Shown here: positions 46,131 to 56,008 of the stretch, piece after piece
Position numbering within the stretch: position 1 is the first letter of the stretch
How the letters are laid out: the number at the start of each line of letters is the position of its first letter
Source of the DNA: Azospirillum sp.
GTDB taxonomy: Bacteria > Pseudomonadota > Alphaproteobacteria > Azospirillales > Azospirillaceae
NCBI GenBank assembly: GCA_016124535.1
Contig: WGNK01000031.1
Location: 1-64,000 of the forward strand
Direction of reading: 5' to 3'
DNA: 64,000 nt
The notes under the pieces: generated by a model
Database searches by the model: none
What the model saw: the letters and a program-made list of their open reading frames with translations, nothing else
What the model was told of the DNA's origin: nothing
Made by a program: the position numbers and the translations under genes

Positions 46131-47450
46131 TTACGCTGGGCCGGTCAGCTTGGCCAAAGCGCTGTCGCGAGACAGTTCGGCCCGTTCGCCGGTCGCCCGC
46201 CGTTTGAGTTCGACCACCCCGCTCTTGACCCCGCGCGGTCCGACCAGCACTTGCCAAGGCACGCCGATCAGGTCCATGTCGGCGAATTTAACCCCCGGCC
46301 GTTCGGCGCGGTCGTCGTAGAGCACCTCGACCCCGGCCCGGCGCAGGTCGCCATAGACCTCGGCGGCGACCCGATCGCACGCCGCATCGCCCGATTTCAG
46401 GTTGATCAACCCGACCTGGAACGGCGCCACGCTGTCCGGCCAGATGATCCCGGCCTCGTCATGGCTGGCCTCGATGATCGCCCCGGCCAGCCGCGACACC
46501 CCAATACCGTACGAGCCCATCTCGACCGCCACCGGCTCGCCGTCGGGACCCGCGACCACGGCGCCTAACGGCTTGGAATATTTAGTACCGAAATAAAAAA
46601 TGTGCCCAACCTCGATGCCGCGTGCCGAGACCAGTCGGTCAGCCGGAATCGGGCAGTCGGCGGCGTCGTGCTTCTCGTCGGTCGCGGCATAAATGCCAGT
46701 TGCCCGTGCAAAAAACCGCTCGAGATCGTCGTCGAAGCCGGGCGCCTCGGCCATCACGTCGAGATCGAGCCAAGTCCGGTCGCAGAATACGCCGCTCTCG
46801 CCGGTTTCGGCCAGGATGATGAATTCGTGGCTGAGGTTGCCGCCGATTGCCCCGGACTCGGCGCGCATCGGGATCGCCTTCAGGCCCAGGCGGGCGAAGG
46901 TGCGCAAATACGCCAGGAACATCTTCTGATAGGCACGCCGGGCGCCGGCGGCGTCGAGGTCGAAGGAGTAGGCATCCTTCATCAGAAACTCGCGTCCGCG
47001 CATCACGCCAAAACGCGGCCTGATCTCGTCGCGAAACTTCCACTGGATATGGTAGAGATTTTTCGGGAGATCCCGGTAGCTCTTGCACGAATTCTTGAAG
47101 ATATCGGTGATCATCTCCTCGTTCGTCGGACCATAGAGCATTTCGCGGTCGTGACGGTCACGGATGCGCAGCATCTCCTTGCCGTAATCGTCATAGCGCC
47201 CGCTCTCACGCCACAATTCGGCCGGCTGGATGGTCGGCATCAGCAGTTCCTGTGCACCCGAGGCGTCCTGCTCCTCGCGCACAATTCGTTCGATCCGCTT
47301 CAGCACACGCTGGCCCAGCGGCAGCCAGGCATAGATGCCGGCACCGGTCTGGCGAATCATGCCGGCACGCAGCATCAGCCGGTGCGACACGATCTGCGCC
47401 TCGCTGGGGTTTTCCTTCAGTGTCGGCAGAAAATAGGCTGACAATCGCAT
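46131..47450 (-). CDS. proS: Prolyl-tRNA synthetase, short alphaproteobacterial type
   Basis: 439 residues. Charges tRNA-Pro with proline. Class II motif 1 region [26 protein letters not shown], motif 2 [26 protein letters not shown] and motif 3 [17 protein letters not shown] are present. The anticodon-binding domain is at the end. The insertion editing domain of the long bacterial form is absent, which is the usual state in alphaproteobacteria. The 469-base intergenic region upstream carries two terminators (separate entries). Confidence 0.96.
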   Translation of the reverse strand: MRLSAYFLPTLKENPSEAQIVSHRLMLRAGMIRQTGAGIYAWLPLGQRVLKRIERIVREEQDASGAQELLMPTIQPAELWRESGRYDDYGKEMLRIRDRHDREMLYGPTNEEMITDIFKNSCKSYRDLPKNLYHIQWKFRDEIRPRFGVMRGREFLMKDAYSFDLDAAGARRAYQKMFLAYLRTFARLGLKAIPMRAESGAIGGNLSHEFIILAETGESGVFCDRTWLDLDVMAEAPGFDDDLERFFARATGIYAATDEKHDAADCPIPADRLVSARGIEVGHIFYFGTKYSKPLGAVVAGPDGEPVAVEMGSYGIGVSRLAGAIIEASHDEAGIIWPDSVAPFQVGLINLKSGDAACDRVAAEVYGDLRRAGVEVLYDDRAERPGVKFADMDLIGVPWQVLVGPRGVKSGVVELKRRATGERAELSRDSALAKLTGPA

Positions 47451-47693
47451 GACGGGCGTCTTTGTTCAGGAAGTTGGTGGGCGGACGCCCGGCGCAGTCT
47501 GAAAACTGGAAAGAACTCTAGGCAATGTTCGCCGGCCTGTCCACGGCGGCGCGAGAGGTTTTATTGTGCGCCGCCGCAGCAACTTGTGCACTGCACCAAG
47601 AGCACCTGCGGCCAAACGCCGCAAAAACCTTACTTTTTCATGATAAGGGTGGTGACTCGAGCAACGCTTTGGCATACCATGCGCCGCGCTTAG

Positions 47694-47728
47694 AAAAAAG
47701 GGACCGCGCTGCGGTCGCAGCGCGGTCC
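47694..47728 (-). terminator. Intrinsic terminator, minus strand
   Basis: GGACCGCGCTGC pairs perfectly with GCAGCGCGGTCC over a four-base loop and, on the minus strand, is followed by CTTTTTT. It would stop transcripts coming from tag or from within the intergenic region, about 245 bases before proS. Confidence 0.85.
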
Positions 47729-47813
47729 GAGTTTAGGGAGGAATCGCCACCAAGCGTCGGATAAGAGGGGAACACCCCCTTAACAACAATAAGTCTGATG
47801 TCGGATGGTCGGC

Positions 47814-47860
47814 ATGGCAAGCCCAAAAATTTGGGCTTGCCATACTTTTTGTTGTTTTTT
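47814..47860 (+). terminator. Intrinsic terminator, plus strand
   Basis: ATGGCAAGCCCAAA and TTTGGGCTTGCCAT form a 14-base perfect stem with a two-base loop, followed on the plus strand by CTTTTTGTTGTTTTTT. No plus-strand gene that would need it is evident. Confidence 0.85.
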
Positions 47861-47919
47861 GCGTCAGGTGACGGCATATTGAGCAGTTGCACGGCCCGGA
47901 TCAGGGATCTGCCCAGATT

Positions 47920-48483
47920 TTAAGCTTCGTATCCTGCATAGCCGGCCTGCACTGCGACAAGCCAGGGCGGCGCGAGCGATTCGAGTCGGCGATAGACCGG
48001 ACAGCTCGGCCGGTGCGCCCCTGGAAGATAGCCGGTGCTCAGCAGGAACTCGCCGACGATCTCGCCGCCCATGAAGCGAAACTCCCGCCGGAACAGCGCG
48101 ACCCAGTCCGCCTTGGGCCGCGGATGGTGGGCAGCGAGCCATGCGGCGAAGGTCGGATGGTCGCGCCGTAGCGCCACCAGACGGCGGGCATTGTCGATCA
48201 CCGCGTCGACCTTCAGCCGGTTGCGGATAATTCCGGCATCGCCGAGCAAGCGCGCGCGCTCGGTCTCGCCATAACCGGCAACGCGGTCGATCTCGAATCC
48301 GTCGAAGGCGGCGAAAAAGGCGGCGCGCTTCTTCAGCACAGTCAACCAGGACAGGCCGGCCTGGTTGATCTCCAACACCAGACGCTCGAACAGCACGGCA
48401 TCGTCATCGACCGGAAAGCCGTATTCCTGGTCGTGATAGGGACCGTGCCAGGGATGGCCGGGTGCGGCATCGCAGTAGCTCAT
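47920..48483 (-). CDS. tag: DNA-3-methyladenine glycosylase I
   Basis: 187 residues. Excises 3-methyladenine from DNA. The zinc site is Cys4, His17, His157 and Cys161 and the catalytic Glu38 sits in LEINQAGLSW. Full length. Together with the AlkA-type gene 6 kb away the cell has both classes of alkyl-base glycosylases. Confidence 0.95.
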   Translation of the reverse strand: MSYCDAAPGHPWHGPYHDQEYGFPVDDDAVLFERLVLEINQAGLSWLTVLKKRAAFFAAFDGFEIDRVAGYGETERARLLGDAGIIRNRLKVDAVIDNARRLVALRRDHPTFAAWLAAHHPRPKADWVALFRREFRFMGGEIVGEFLLSTGYLPGAHRPSCPVYRRLESLAPPWLVAVQAGYAGYEA

Positions 48484-48486
48484 CGG

Positions 48487-48735
48487 CTACATCCCCCGCG
48501 CCATCTCCCGGAACGAAATCCAGCCGGAGTCGACCAGGAAATAGATCGCGACCCAGATCAGTGCGGAAATCACCGTGGTCACCGCGGCGCGCAACCACAT
48601 CTTGGGTTGCTCGGGTGCGCTGGAGGCCATGCCCGGCTCGGGCTCTTCCGGGGTCTTGACGCCCCACGGCAGCACGGCGAACAGCACCGTCCACCAAACC
48701 ATGAAATAGACCGCGGTCCCGCTGACCCAGCCCAT
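48487..48735 (-). CDS. DUF1467 family membrane protein
   Basis: 82 residues with two membrane helices (about 5-25 and 50-75) and a Pro/Glu-rich loop between them. The opening GWVSGTAVYFMVWWTVLFAVLPWGV is diagnostic of DUF1467, a family of unknown function found in alphaproteobacteria near proS. The end is 3 bases before the tag start. Confidence 0.85.
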   Translation of the reverse strand: MGWVSGTAVYFMVWWTVLFAVLPWGVKTPEEPEPGMASSAPEQPKMWLRAAVTTVISALIWVAIYFLVDSGWISFREMARGM

Positions 48736-48878
48736 CGCTGTCTCCCTATTTTTGCGCACGCCAAGCCCGCCCCGGACTGGCCGTCCTCGTTGTTTTGATC
48801 TTCCGGCTATAGCAGAGATCCGCCCGAAACGTCATGGTCGGACGCACGCCGACCGGGGCAAAGCGGCCGTGCCCCTGC

Positions 48879-49664
48879 TCAGAAAATATCGTAGGAGAAA
48901 TAGCGCTGGCTGAGCGCCTGGTAGCTGCCATCCTGGCGCAAAGCCATGATCGCCTGGTCGATTGCTGCCTTCAGATCGGCGCGTCCCGGTGGAAACACGA
49001 TATGGACCGATCCGCCCAACCCGTTCCCGGTGATCGGATCGCCCATGGTCTTGAACCCCTGCCCTTCCGGCGACGCGACAAAATGCCGGGCATAAAGGGT
49101 CGGAGCGATGCCCAGCTCGGCGGTGCCATCGCGCAGCACCTGCCAGACCGCCTCGGTGGTCGCAACCGGCACCAGCTTGGCGGCATCAAGGGCGGACAGC
49201 ACGTCGAACTGGCGCGAGCCGCGGCGAACCCCGATCCGGCGGCTATGTACCGCCTCAGCCAGGTCCAGGTCCGCAGCGTCCTTGGCACCGACCAGGCTGG
49301 TGCTCGACCGCCAAACCGGCGCGGAAAACAACACCAGCGCCTCGCGCTCCGGGGTGCGCAGCAGATTGGCCAGGGCGATATCGGCCTGGCCGGCCGAGAT
49401 ATGGTCGATGATCGCGGCGAATGGCTGTCCGCTGAGCGTGCAGATCGCGTGCAGAACGCGACACAGCGCGCCGGCCAGATCGACATTGAAGCCGGCATAG
49501 CTGCCGTCGGGCAGACGTTTGCTGAACGGCGGCGCACTATCGACCACCTCGACGCGCAACGCCTGCCCGGTCAGATCGGGCAACGCGCCTGGCCCGGCCA
49601 GGGCACCCAGCGAAATCAGCATCGGCAGGGCGGCCAGCCCCAGCGTCGCGAAGCTACGGATCAT
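48879..49664 (-). CDS. Family 3 extracellular solute-binding protein
   Basis: 261 residues. A signal peptide (about 1-24) precedes a two-lobed amino-acid-binding type fold. The core shows LRVEVVDSAPPFSKRLPDGSYAGFNVDLAGAL, DIALANLLRTPERE and GGSVHIVFPPGRADLKAAIDQAI. It binds a small polar ligand, probably an amino acid, in the periplasm, but no ABC permease lies beside it. ATG at 49664 has GAGGGG upstream. Confidence 0.87.
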   Translation of the reverse strand: MIRSFATLGLAALPMLISLGALAGPGALPDLTGQALRVEVVDSAPPFSKRLPDGSYAGFNVDLAGALCRVLHAICTLSGQPFAAIIDHISAGQADIALANLLRTPEREALVLFSAPVWRSSTSLVGAKDAADLDLAEAVHSRRIGVRRGSRQFDVLSALDAAKLVPVATTEAVWQVLRDGTAELGIAPTLYARHFVASPEGQGFKTMGDPITGNGLGGSVHIVFPPGRADLKAAIDQAIMALRQDGSYQALSQRYFSYDIF

Positions 49665-49746
49665 CGGCCCCTCACCATAATTGACGGACCGTCCGGTCAC
49701 CGCGGCGGATCACACCGTCTGCGCCCGGCCGGTCAGTCCGACGCCG

Positions 49747-51432
49747 TCACAGCCTGATCAGATGGACCTCGGTCACCGGCTTGCGGCCGTGGCTGCGGTT
49801 AAAGCTGCGCCGGACCGCCGCCCGGACGGCATTGGTCACGACCGCGTCGTCGTGGCGAGCGGCCCGCGGCAGGTCCGCGACCGCTTCGCGCACGGCATCG
49901 ATGGCATCAAGCAGATCATCGCGGTCGGAGTCGTCGTCGATCAGGCCAAAGGTCGAGACCTGCGGTCCGGTGACCAGCTCGCCCTTGCCGTTCAGCACCA
50001 CGGTTGCCACCGCGCCGCCGTTGGCAAGAACCCTGCGACGGTTCTTGATCGCGCCCCCGCCCGCCGGAACCACGCGTTTGCCGTCGATCGCCAGGCGGCC
50101 GCTGGGCACCGAGCCGATCGCTTCGGCCGGGCCCGGAGCCAGACGGACCACGGAGCCATTGGCCGGAATCACCACTTGGCTGACCTGGCATTGCCGCGCC
50201 AGCTCGGCATGGGCCTGCTGGTGGCGCGGCTCGCCATGCACCGGCAGCGCGGCGCGTGGCCGCACCCACTGGTAGAGCCGGGCCAATTCGTCCCGGGCGG
50301 GATGCCCGGAGACATGGACCAGGGCGTCGTCCGCGGTCACCACTTCGATCCCGCGCGCCACCAGGCGATTTTGAATCTGGTGAATCGCGCGTTCATTGCC
50401 GGGGATTTCACGGCTGGAATAGATCACCACGTCACCGGATTCCAGGACCACCTGGGGATGGTCGTCGGCGGCGACCCGCGCCAACGCCGAGCGTTCCTCT
50501 CCCTGACTGCCGGTACAGACCAGCACAACCTTGTCCCGCGGCAAATAGCCGGCCTCGTGCTCGGACAGGAAGTCGGGCAGGTCGGTCAGGTAACCATTGG
50601 CGCGCGCCGCCTCGTTGATCCGCCACAAGGACCGCCCGACCAGGGCGACCCGGCGATCGTGAACCGCCGCCGCCGCAGCGATATTATGCAGCCGGGCGAC
50701 ATTGGAGGCAAAGCATGTGACCGCGATCCGGCGTTTGAACCGGCCGAACAGGCTGGTCAGCCCGTCGAGCAGCCCGCCCTCGGAGCCGGAATGCCCCGGC
50801 ACCATGGCGCCGGTCGAATCCCCGATCAGGGCAACCACGTTCTCCCCGCCGAGCCGGGCGAGCACCGCCTCGTCGGTGACCGGTCCAACCACCGGCCGGG
50901 GATCGAGCTTCCAGTCGCCGGTGTGCAGCACGGTGCCGGCCGCGGTCCGGATGACGACCATGCTCGATTGCGGGATCGAATGGGTTACCCCGACCAGTTC
51001 GACGTCGAACGGCCCGACCTTAAAGCGCCCGGACAGCGGAACTTCGGTCAGCTTAAGCCGTCCGGCCAGCCCGTGTTCGTGGAGCTTGCTGCGCACCATC
51101 GCGGCGGTAAAGGGCGTGGCAAAGACCGGGCATTCCAGTTCCGGCCACAGATGCGGCACCGCCCCGATATGGTCCTCGTGGGCATGGGTCAGCACCAGCC
51201 CGACCAGATCGCGTCGTCGCCTGGTGATGAAGGCGGGATCCGCCATGATGATGTCGACGCCGGGCATCTTGTCATCGGCGAAAGAAATCCCGAGATCGAC
51301 CATCAGCCACTTGCCGGCATGACCGTAAAGACTGAGGTTCAGCCCGATCTCCCCGGCGCCGCCGAGCGGCAGAAAATAGAGCGAGTCGCTGGCGGGAACG
51401 AAGCCCTCGCCCAGTGCCGCGAGCGCGGTCAT
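49747..51432 (-). CDS. rnj: Ribonuclease J
   Basis: 561 residues. Metallo-beta-lactamase/beta-CASP ribonuclease with exo- and endonuclease activity on RNA 5' ends. Metal motif HAHEDH at 83-88, HTGDWKLD, and beta-CASP ALIGDST, CFASNVARLHN and VHVSGHPARDEL are all intact. It is the last gene of the nuo-birA-coaX-rnj block; its ATG overlaps the coaX stop by four bases. Confidence 0.95.
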   Translation of the reverse strand: MTALAALGEGFVPASDSLYFLPLGGAGEIGLNLSLYGHAGKWLMVDLGISFADDKMPGVDIIMADPAFITRRRRDLVGLVLTHAHEDHIGAVPHLWPELECPVFATPFTAAMVRSKLHEHGLAGRLKLTEVPLSGRFKVGPFDVELVGVTHSIPQSSMVVIRTAAGTVLHTGDWKLDPRPVVGPVTDEAVLARLGGENVVALIGDSTGAMVPGHSGSEGGLLDGLTSLFGRFKRRIAVTCFASNVARLHNIAAAAAVHDRRVALVGRSLWRINEAARANGYLTDLPDFLSEHEAGYLPRDKVVLVCTGSQGEERSALARVAADDHPQVVLESGDVVIYSSREIPGNERAIHQIQNRLVARGIEVVTADDALVHVSGHPARDELARLYQWVRPRAALPVHGEPRHQQAHAELARQCQVSQVVIPANGSVVRLAPGPAEAIGSVPSGRLAIDGKRVVPAGGGAIKNRRRVLANGGAVATVVLNGKGELVTGPQVSTFGLIDDDSDRDDLLDAIDAVREAVADLPRAARHDDAVVTNAVRAAVRRSFNRSHGRKPVTEVHLIRL

Positions 51433-52202
51433 GGTTGCCTGTTGCGTTGGTGGATCAGGAGCAGACCGCGCAGGGTCAGTTCGCCGTCAATATGTTCGAT
51501 CGCCGTCGTTGCCTTGGCGAACAGAGCGGCCAGACCACCGGTGCCGATCACCGTCATCGCCTGGCCGAATTCTGCACGGATGCGGGCTACCAGTCCCTCG
51601 ATCAGGCCGATATAGCCCCAGAATACCCCCGACTGCATGCAGCCCACGGTATCGGTGCCGATGACCTGGGCCGGCTGGACGATATCGACCCGCGGCAGCT
51701 TGGCCGCCGCCATGTGCAAGGCTTCCAGCGACAGGTTGATGCCGGGCGCAATCACACCACCGCAGTAGTGGCCGTCGCGATCGACTACATCGAAAGTGGT
51801 CGCGGTGCCGAAATCGATCACGATCAAGGGTGGGTGATAATAGGCCGCCGCCGCCACCGCATTGACCAGGCGGTCGGCGCCGACCTCGGCCGGCCGGTCG
51901 ACCCGTGCCTCGGCGCCGAGCTCGACCACGGGATCGCCGACCACCATCGGCTCGCAGTCGAAATGGTCCTTGCACAGCCGCTTGAGGTTAAAGGTCGCGC
52001 CGGGCACCACGCTGGCCAGGATCGCGGCATCGATATCGCGGGGCTGAACCCCACGCAGCGCCATCAAATGGGTCAGCCACACCGCATATTCATCGGCGGT
52101 GCGTTTGCGGTCGGTCGCACAGCGCCACAGCCCGAGCTGCAGGTCGCCCTGGTAAAGCGCAAAGACAATATTCGTGTTGCCGGCATCGATTGCGAGCAGC
52201 AA
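51429..52202 (-). CDS. coaX: Type III pantothenate kinase
   Basis: 257 residues. First step of coenzyme A synthesis, using ASKHA-fold chemistry. The phosphate loop DAGNTN is at residues 6-11; GADRLVNAVAA and IDFGTATTFDVV are the pantothenate and metal sites. Two bases after birA; overlaps rnj. Confidence 0.95.
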   Translation of the reverse strand: MLLAIDAGNTNIVFALYQGDLQLGLWRCATDRKRTADEYAVWLTHLMALRGVQPRDIDAAILASVVPGATFNLKRLCKDHFDCEPMVVGDPVVELGAEARVDRPAEVGADRLVNAVAAAAYYHPPLIVIDFGTATTFDVVDRDGHYCGGVIAPGINLSLEALHMAAAKLPRVDIVQPAQVIGTDTVGCMQSGVFWGYIGLIEGLVARIRAEFGQAMTVIGTGGLAALFAKATTAIEHIDGELTLRGLLLIHQRNRQP

Positions 52203-52204
52203 GG

Positions 52205-52996
52205 TCAGGCCTCCGCCGCCGACGGCGCGAAAAAAACATCCCCCGCGGAAATCCGGCGAAGTCCGCCACCGCCCGCCAGCTCAAGCACCAGCGCGCCATC
52301 TGAGTCGAGATCGACGAAACGGCCGTGTAAAGTCTCATTGGCCAAACGGACGTCGACCTCCCGTCCCAACCCCTCGGCGACCGCCAGCCAGGCTGTACGA
52401 ATCCGGGGGAAGCCCTCAGCCGCCCAGCACCGACGCCAAAAATGGAACCGCGCGGCGAAGGCGCCGAGCAGGCTCTCCGCGCTCACGCCGACCGCACCCT
52501 CGACCGCCAGGGCCGTCGCGGGAAATTCGGTATCGGCCGGAAACTGGTGGACATTGACGCCCAGTCCGACCACGACCCAGCCGAGGCCGCCGCTACTGTC
52601 CGCCTCCGCCTCGATCAGAATTCCGGCGACCTTGCGCCCGCCAACCAGCACGTCGTTGGGCCATTTCAGGCGTGGCGCCCGGTCGGTGGGCAACGCCGCG
52701 GCGACCGCGTCGGCCACCGCCAGCGCCGCGACGAAGGACAATTGCGCCGCGACCGCCATCGGGCACTGCGGCCGTAATACCAAGGAGCAGAAAAGATTGC
52801 CCTCGGTCGACACCCATGACCGGCCGCGCCGGCCCCGCCCGGAATCCTGGCTGCGCGCCCAGATCATCACGCCATCCGCGGCGCCATCGCGGGCGAAGCG
52901 GCGCGCCTCGTCATTGGTACTACCGACCCGGTCGAAGGCGACCAGCCGATACGCCCCAAGCAACCGAAATCCCGTCGCAGCGGCAGGGTCGCTCAT
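52205..52996 (-). CDS. birA: Biotin--[acetyl-CoA-carboxylase] ligase
   Basis: 263 residues. Attaches biotin to the carboxylase carrier protein. GRGRRGRSW at 53-61 binds biotinyl-AMP, and KWPNDV at 111-116 is the catalytic lysine block. It has no N-terminal HTH, so it is a class I enzyme that does not repress biotin genes. The ATG overlaps the nuoN stop by four bases. Confidence 0.95.
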   Translation of the reverse strand: MSDPAAATGFRLLGAYRLVAFDRVGSTNDEARRFARDGAADGVMIWARSQDSGRGRRGRSWVSTEGNLFCSLVLRPQCPMAVAAQLSFVAALAVADAVAAALPTDRAPRLKWPNDVLVGGRKVAGILIEAEADSSGGLGWVVVGLGVNVHQFPADTEFPATALAVEGAVGVSAESLLGAFAARFHFWRRCWAAEGFPRIRTAWLAVAEGLGREVDVRLANETLHGRFVDLDSDGALVLELAGGGGLRRISAGDVFFAPSAAEA

Positions 52997-54453
52997 CCGG
53001 TGAACAAAGCTGCCGCCGCCGCCGCCGCCCCGTTGAGGACGGGCACGGGAAAGGCGAAGAAAAACATCGTGAACAGTCCGGTTCCAACCAGAACCGCCGC
53101 AATCGAATCATCCGATTGCCGGTCGAAGGTTTCAATCGGATCGTCGAAATAGATCAGCTTGACGACCCGCAGATAGTAGAACGCGCCGACCACGCTCGAC
53201 AGCACCCCGAACACGGCGAGAATATAGAGTTCGCTGTGCTTGGCCGCCGCCTCGATCACCGCCAGAAAGACATAAAGCTTGCCGAAAAATCCGGCCAGAG
53301 GCGGAATGCCCGCCAGCGAAAACATGAAGATCGCGGTTCCCAGCGCCATCAGCGGATGACTGCGCGACAGCCCTGCGAGCTGGCGGATATCCTCAACCAT
53401 GCGGCCATGCTGCTTCATGCACAAGATCACGGCAAAGGTGCCGATGGTCATCACCATGTAGATCGTCATGTAGACGACGACGCCCCGCGTGCCCTGTTCG
53501 GTGCCGGCAGCGAGCCCCAACAGGGCAAAGCCCATATTGGCGATCGAGCTATAGGCCATCAGACGCTTGATGTTGGTCTGCTGGATCGCGGCAAACGATC
53601 CCAGCACCATCGAGGCCAGCGACAGCGCGAAGATCACCTGGCTCCACTGTTCGACCATGTGGCCAAACGGGCCATCGAGCAGCCGGAGGATCAGCGCCAC
53701 CGCCGCCACTTTGGGCGCCGCGGCAAAGAACGCGGTCACCGGGGTCGGTGCCCCCTCATAAACATCCGGGGTCCACATGTGGAACGGTACGGCGGAAATC
53801 TTGAAGGCCAACCCGGCCACCGCGAACACCATGCCAACCACAACACCGACCGGCGGGGTCGGCGATGCCGCGATCAGTCCGGCGATGCGATCGAACTGCG
53901 TCGTGCCGCCAAAACCATAGATCAGCGACGCACCGTAAAGCAGCAGGCCGGAAGACAGAGCGCCCAGCACGAAATATTTCAGCCCGGCCTCGCTCGACTT
54001 GGCATGGTCGCGCCGGAACGCTGCCACGACGTAGAGTGCCAGGCTCTGGGTCTCCAAACCGACATAGAGCGATATCAAGTCATTGGCCGATACCATCAGC
54101 AGCATGCCGAGGGTTGCGAACAACATCAGCACCGGCAACTCAAACCGGTTCATATGCTCGCGCTCGGCATAGCCCTGGGCCAGAATGATCGACAGTGCGG
54201 AGCCGATCAGCACCAGGACCTTCATATAGGCGCCGAACCCGTCCATCACGAACATGCCGTTGAAGGTCACGGCACGCTCGGTACCGTGACCGATCACCAG
54301 CAGGCCGGTGCACAGCAGCACGACCACCGCGATCTGACCGACCAGGCGGGCGGTGCCGTCGCTGCCGAAGACGCCGAACATGAGAAGCGCCATGGTGGAA
54401 ACCGCCAGGAACAACTCGGGCAGCGCCGGCAGGAATGCGGGAAGTTCGACCAT
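52993..54453 (-). CDS. nuoN: NADH-quinone oxidoreductase subunit N
   Basis: 486 residues with about 14 membrane helices; antiporter-like proton channel of complex [16 protein letters not shown] and [15 protein letters not shown] are characteristic, and [13 protein letters not shown] and the Lys-containing helices are preserved. It is the last nuo gene in the operon and is followed directly by birA. Confidence 0.95.
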   Translation of the reverse strand: MVELPAFLPALPELFLAVSTMALLMFGVFGSDGTARLVGQIAVVVLLCTGLLVIGHGTERAVTFNGMFVMDGFGAYMKVLVLIGSALSIILAQGYAEREHMNRFELPVLMLFATLGMLLMVSANDLISLYVGLETQSLALYVVAAFRRDHAKSSEAGLKYFVLGALSSGLLLYGASLIYGFGGTTQFDRIAGLIAASPTPPVGVVVGMVFAVAGLAFKISAVPFHMWTPDVYEGAPTPVTAFFAAAPKVAAVALILRLLDGPFGHMVEQWSQVIFALSLASMVLGSFAAIQQTNIKRLMAYSSIANMGFALLGLAAGTEQGTRGVVVYMTIYMVMTIGTFAVILCMKQHGRMVEDIRQLAGLSRSHPLMALGTAIFMFSLAGIPPLAGFFGKLYVFLAVIEAAAKHSELYILAVFGVLSSVVGAFYYLRVVKLIYFDDPIETFDRQSDDSIAAVLVGTGLFTMFFFAFPVPVLNGAAAAAAALFTG

Positions 54454-54478
54454 CGTGCTATCCCCCAGGGCCGGCGCG

Positions 54479-55993
54479 TCAGCGCCCGGCCAGAACCATG
54501 GCGCCGGACTCGGCCAACGCGGTTTGATAGTTGTGGATCAGATTGGCGACCGAGGCAGAAGTCACGTTGAGAAAGCTCGACGGATAGACGCCCATCCACA
54601 GCACGACCACAATCAGCGGCGCAAACACCAGAATTTCGCGGAGGCTGAGGTCGGGCATGGCGCGGGCATCGTCATGGATCAGCTTGCCGAAGATCACCCG
54701 GCGATACAGCCACAGCATGTAGGTGCAGCCGAGTACGACGCCGCTGGCGGTCAGGAACGCCACCCAGGTATTGGCCTGGAAAGTGCCGATGATCACCAGG
54801 AACTCGCCGACAAAACCGCTGGTGCCGGGCAGACCGACCGAGGCCAGCATCATCACCATGAAGACCACGGCATATTTCGGCATGTTGTTGACCAAGCCGC
54901 CATAGCGCGCGATGTCGCGGCTGTGCAGGCGGTCATAGACGACGCCGACGATCAGGAACAGCGCCGCCGAAACCACGCCGTGGGACAGCATCTGGATGAT
55001 CGACCCCTGTACCCCCTGCATGGTCAGCGTGAACATGCCGATCGTCACGTAGCCCATATGGGCGACCGAAGAATAGGCGATCAGCTTCTTCATGTCCTCC
55101 TGGGCCAGAGCGACCAGCGAGGTGTAGATGATCGCAATCACGCCCAGGGTGTAGATCAGCGGCGTGAAATAGGCGCTGGCCTCAGGCAGCATCGGGATCG
55201 AAAACCGCAAAAAGCCATAGCCGCCCATCTTCAGCAGCACGCCGGCCAGGATCACCGAGCCCGCAGTCGGCGCCTCGACATGGGCGTCGGGCAGCCAGGT
55301 ATGAACCGGCCACATCGGCACCTTGACCGCGAACGAGGCGAAGAACGCCAGCCACAGCCAGAATTGCAGACTGGGGCTGATCTTGGCGGCGAGCGCAGTC
55401 GGGATGTCGGTCGTACCGGTGATGAAATAGATCACCAGAATCGCCAGCAGCATCAGGACCGAGCCGAGCAGCGTGTAGAGAAAGAATTTGAACGCCGAGT
55501 AGACCCGCCGCGGCCCGCCCCAGATCCCGATGATGACGAACATCGGGATCAGCACACCTTCAAAGAACATATAGAAGGCAAGGAAATCGAGCGCGCAGAA
55601 CATCCCGACCATCATGGTCTCGAGGATCAGGAACGCGACCATGTATTCCTTGACGTGAACCTTGATCGAATCCCAGCTCGCCAGGATGCACAATGGCATC
55701 AGGAAGGTTGACAAGATCACGAACAGCATCGAGATGCCGTCCACGCCCATGTGGTAGCTGATCTTGAAGGCGGGGATCCAGTCTGCCTTTTCGACCATCT
55801 GGAAGGCAGCGGTGGTCGGATCAAAATTGATCCAGATGAACAGAGACAGGAGGAAGGTGACCAGCGTCGTCCACAGCGCGACGTTGCGGCTGTTGCGGAT
55901 GACGACGTCGGGCTCGCCGCGGATCATCAGAATGAACGCGGCGCCAACCAACGGCAGGAATGTCGTCAGCGACAGGATCGGCCAACCGGCCAT
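54479..55993 (-). CDS. nuoM: NADH-quinone oxidoreductase subunit M
   Basis: 504 residues, about 14 membrane helices. Conserved [35 protein letters not shown] and [17 protein letters not shown]. Second of the three antiporter-like channels. 25 bases before nuoN. Confidence 0.95.
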   Translation of the reverse strand: MAGWPILSLTTFLPLVGAAFILMIRGEPDVVIRNSRNVALWTTLVTFLLSLFIWINFDPTTAAFQMVEKADWIPAFKISYHMGVDGISMLFVILSTFLMPLCILASWDSIKVHVKEYMVAFLILETMMVGMFCALDFLAFYMFFEGVLIPMFVIIGIWGGPRRVYSAFKFFLYTLLGSVLMLLAILVIYFITGTTDIPTALAAKISPSLQFWLWLAFFASFAVKVPMWPVHTWLPDAHVEAPTAGSVILAGVLLKMGGYGFLRFSIPMLPEASAYFTPLIYTLGVIAIIYTSLVALAQEDMKKLIAYSSVAHMGYVTIGMFTLTMQGVQGSIIQMLSHGVVSAALFLIVGVVYDRLHSRDIARYGGLVNNMPKYAVVFMVMMLASVGLPGTSGFVGEFLVIIGTFQANTWVAFLTASGVVLGCTYMLWLYRRVIFGKLIHDDARAMPDLSLREILVFAPLIVVVLWMGVYPSSFLNVTSASVANLIHNYQTALAESGAMVLAGR

Positions 55994-56008
55994 GGAAGCC
56001 CCCTAACC

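Larger units (their letters stand above)
47451..47919. other. Intergenic region with opposed terminators, candidate small RNA
   Basis: 469 bases between tag and proS, both on the minus strand. Two perfect hairpins with T-runs point in opposite directions (separate entries); the 85 bases between them include an AGGGG...CCCCT small hairpin. Short frames cross the region on both strands but run through the hairpins. A small RNA read on the minus strand and ending at the left hairpin, or one on the plus strand ending at the right hairpin, would fit. Confidence 0.45.

Noticed and set aside
47525..47892. Two short frames (79 residues plus, 84 residues minus) in the proS-tag interval
   Set aside because: The minus frame runs through both hairpin terminators and the plus frame through one; neither has a ribosome site or a recognisable sequence.
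49681..51615. Long plus-strand frame antisense to ribonuclease J
   Set aside because: Shadow of a GC-rich gene; no motif and no ribosome site.
52672..54570. Long plus-strand frame antisense to nuoN and birA
   Set aside because: Same reason: His/Gln/Arg-rich mirror of a membrane-protein gene.
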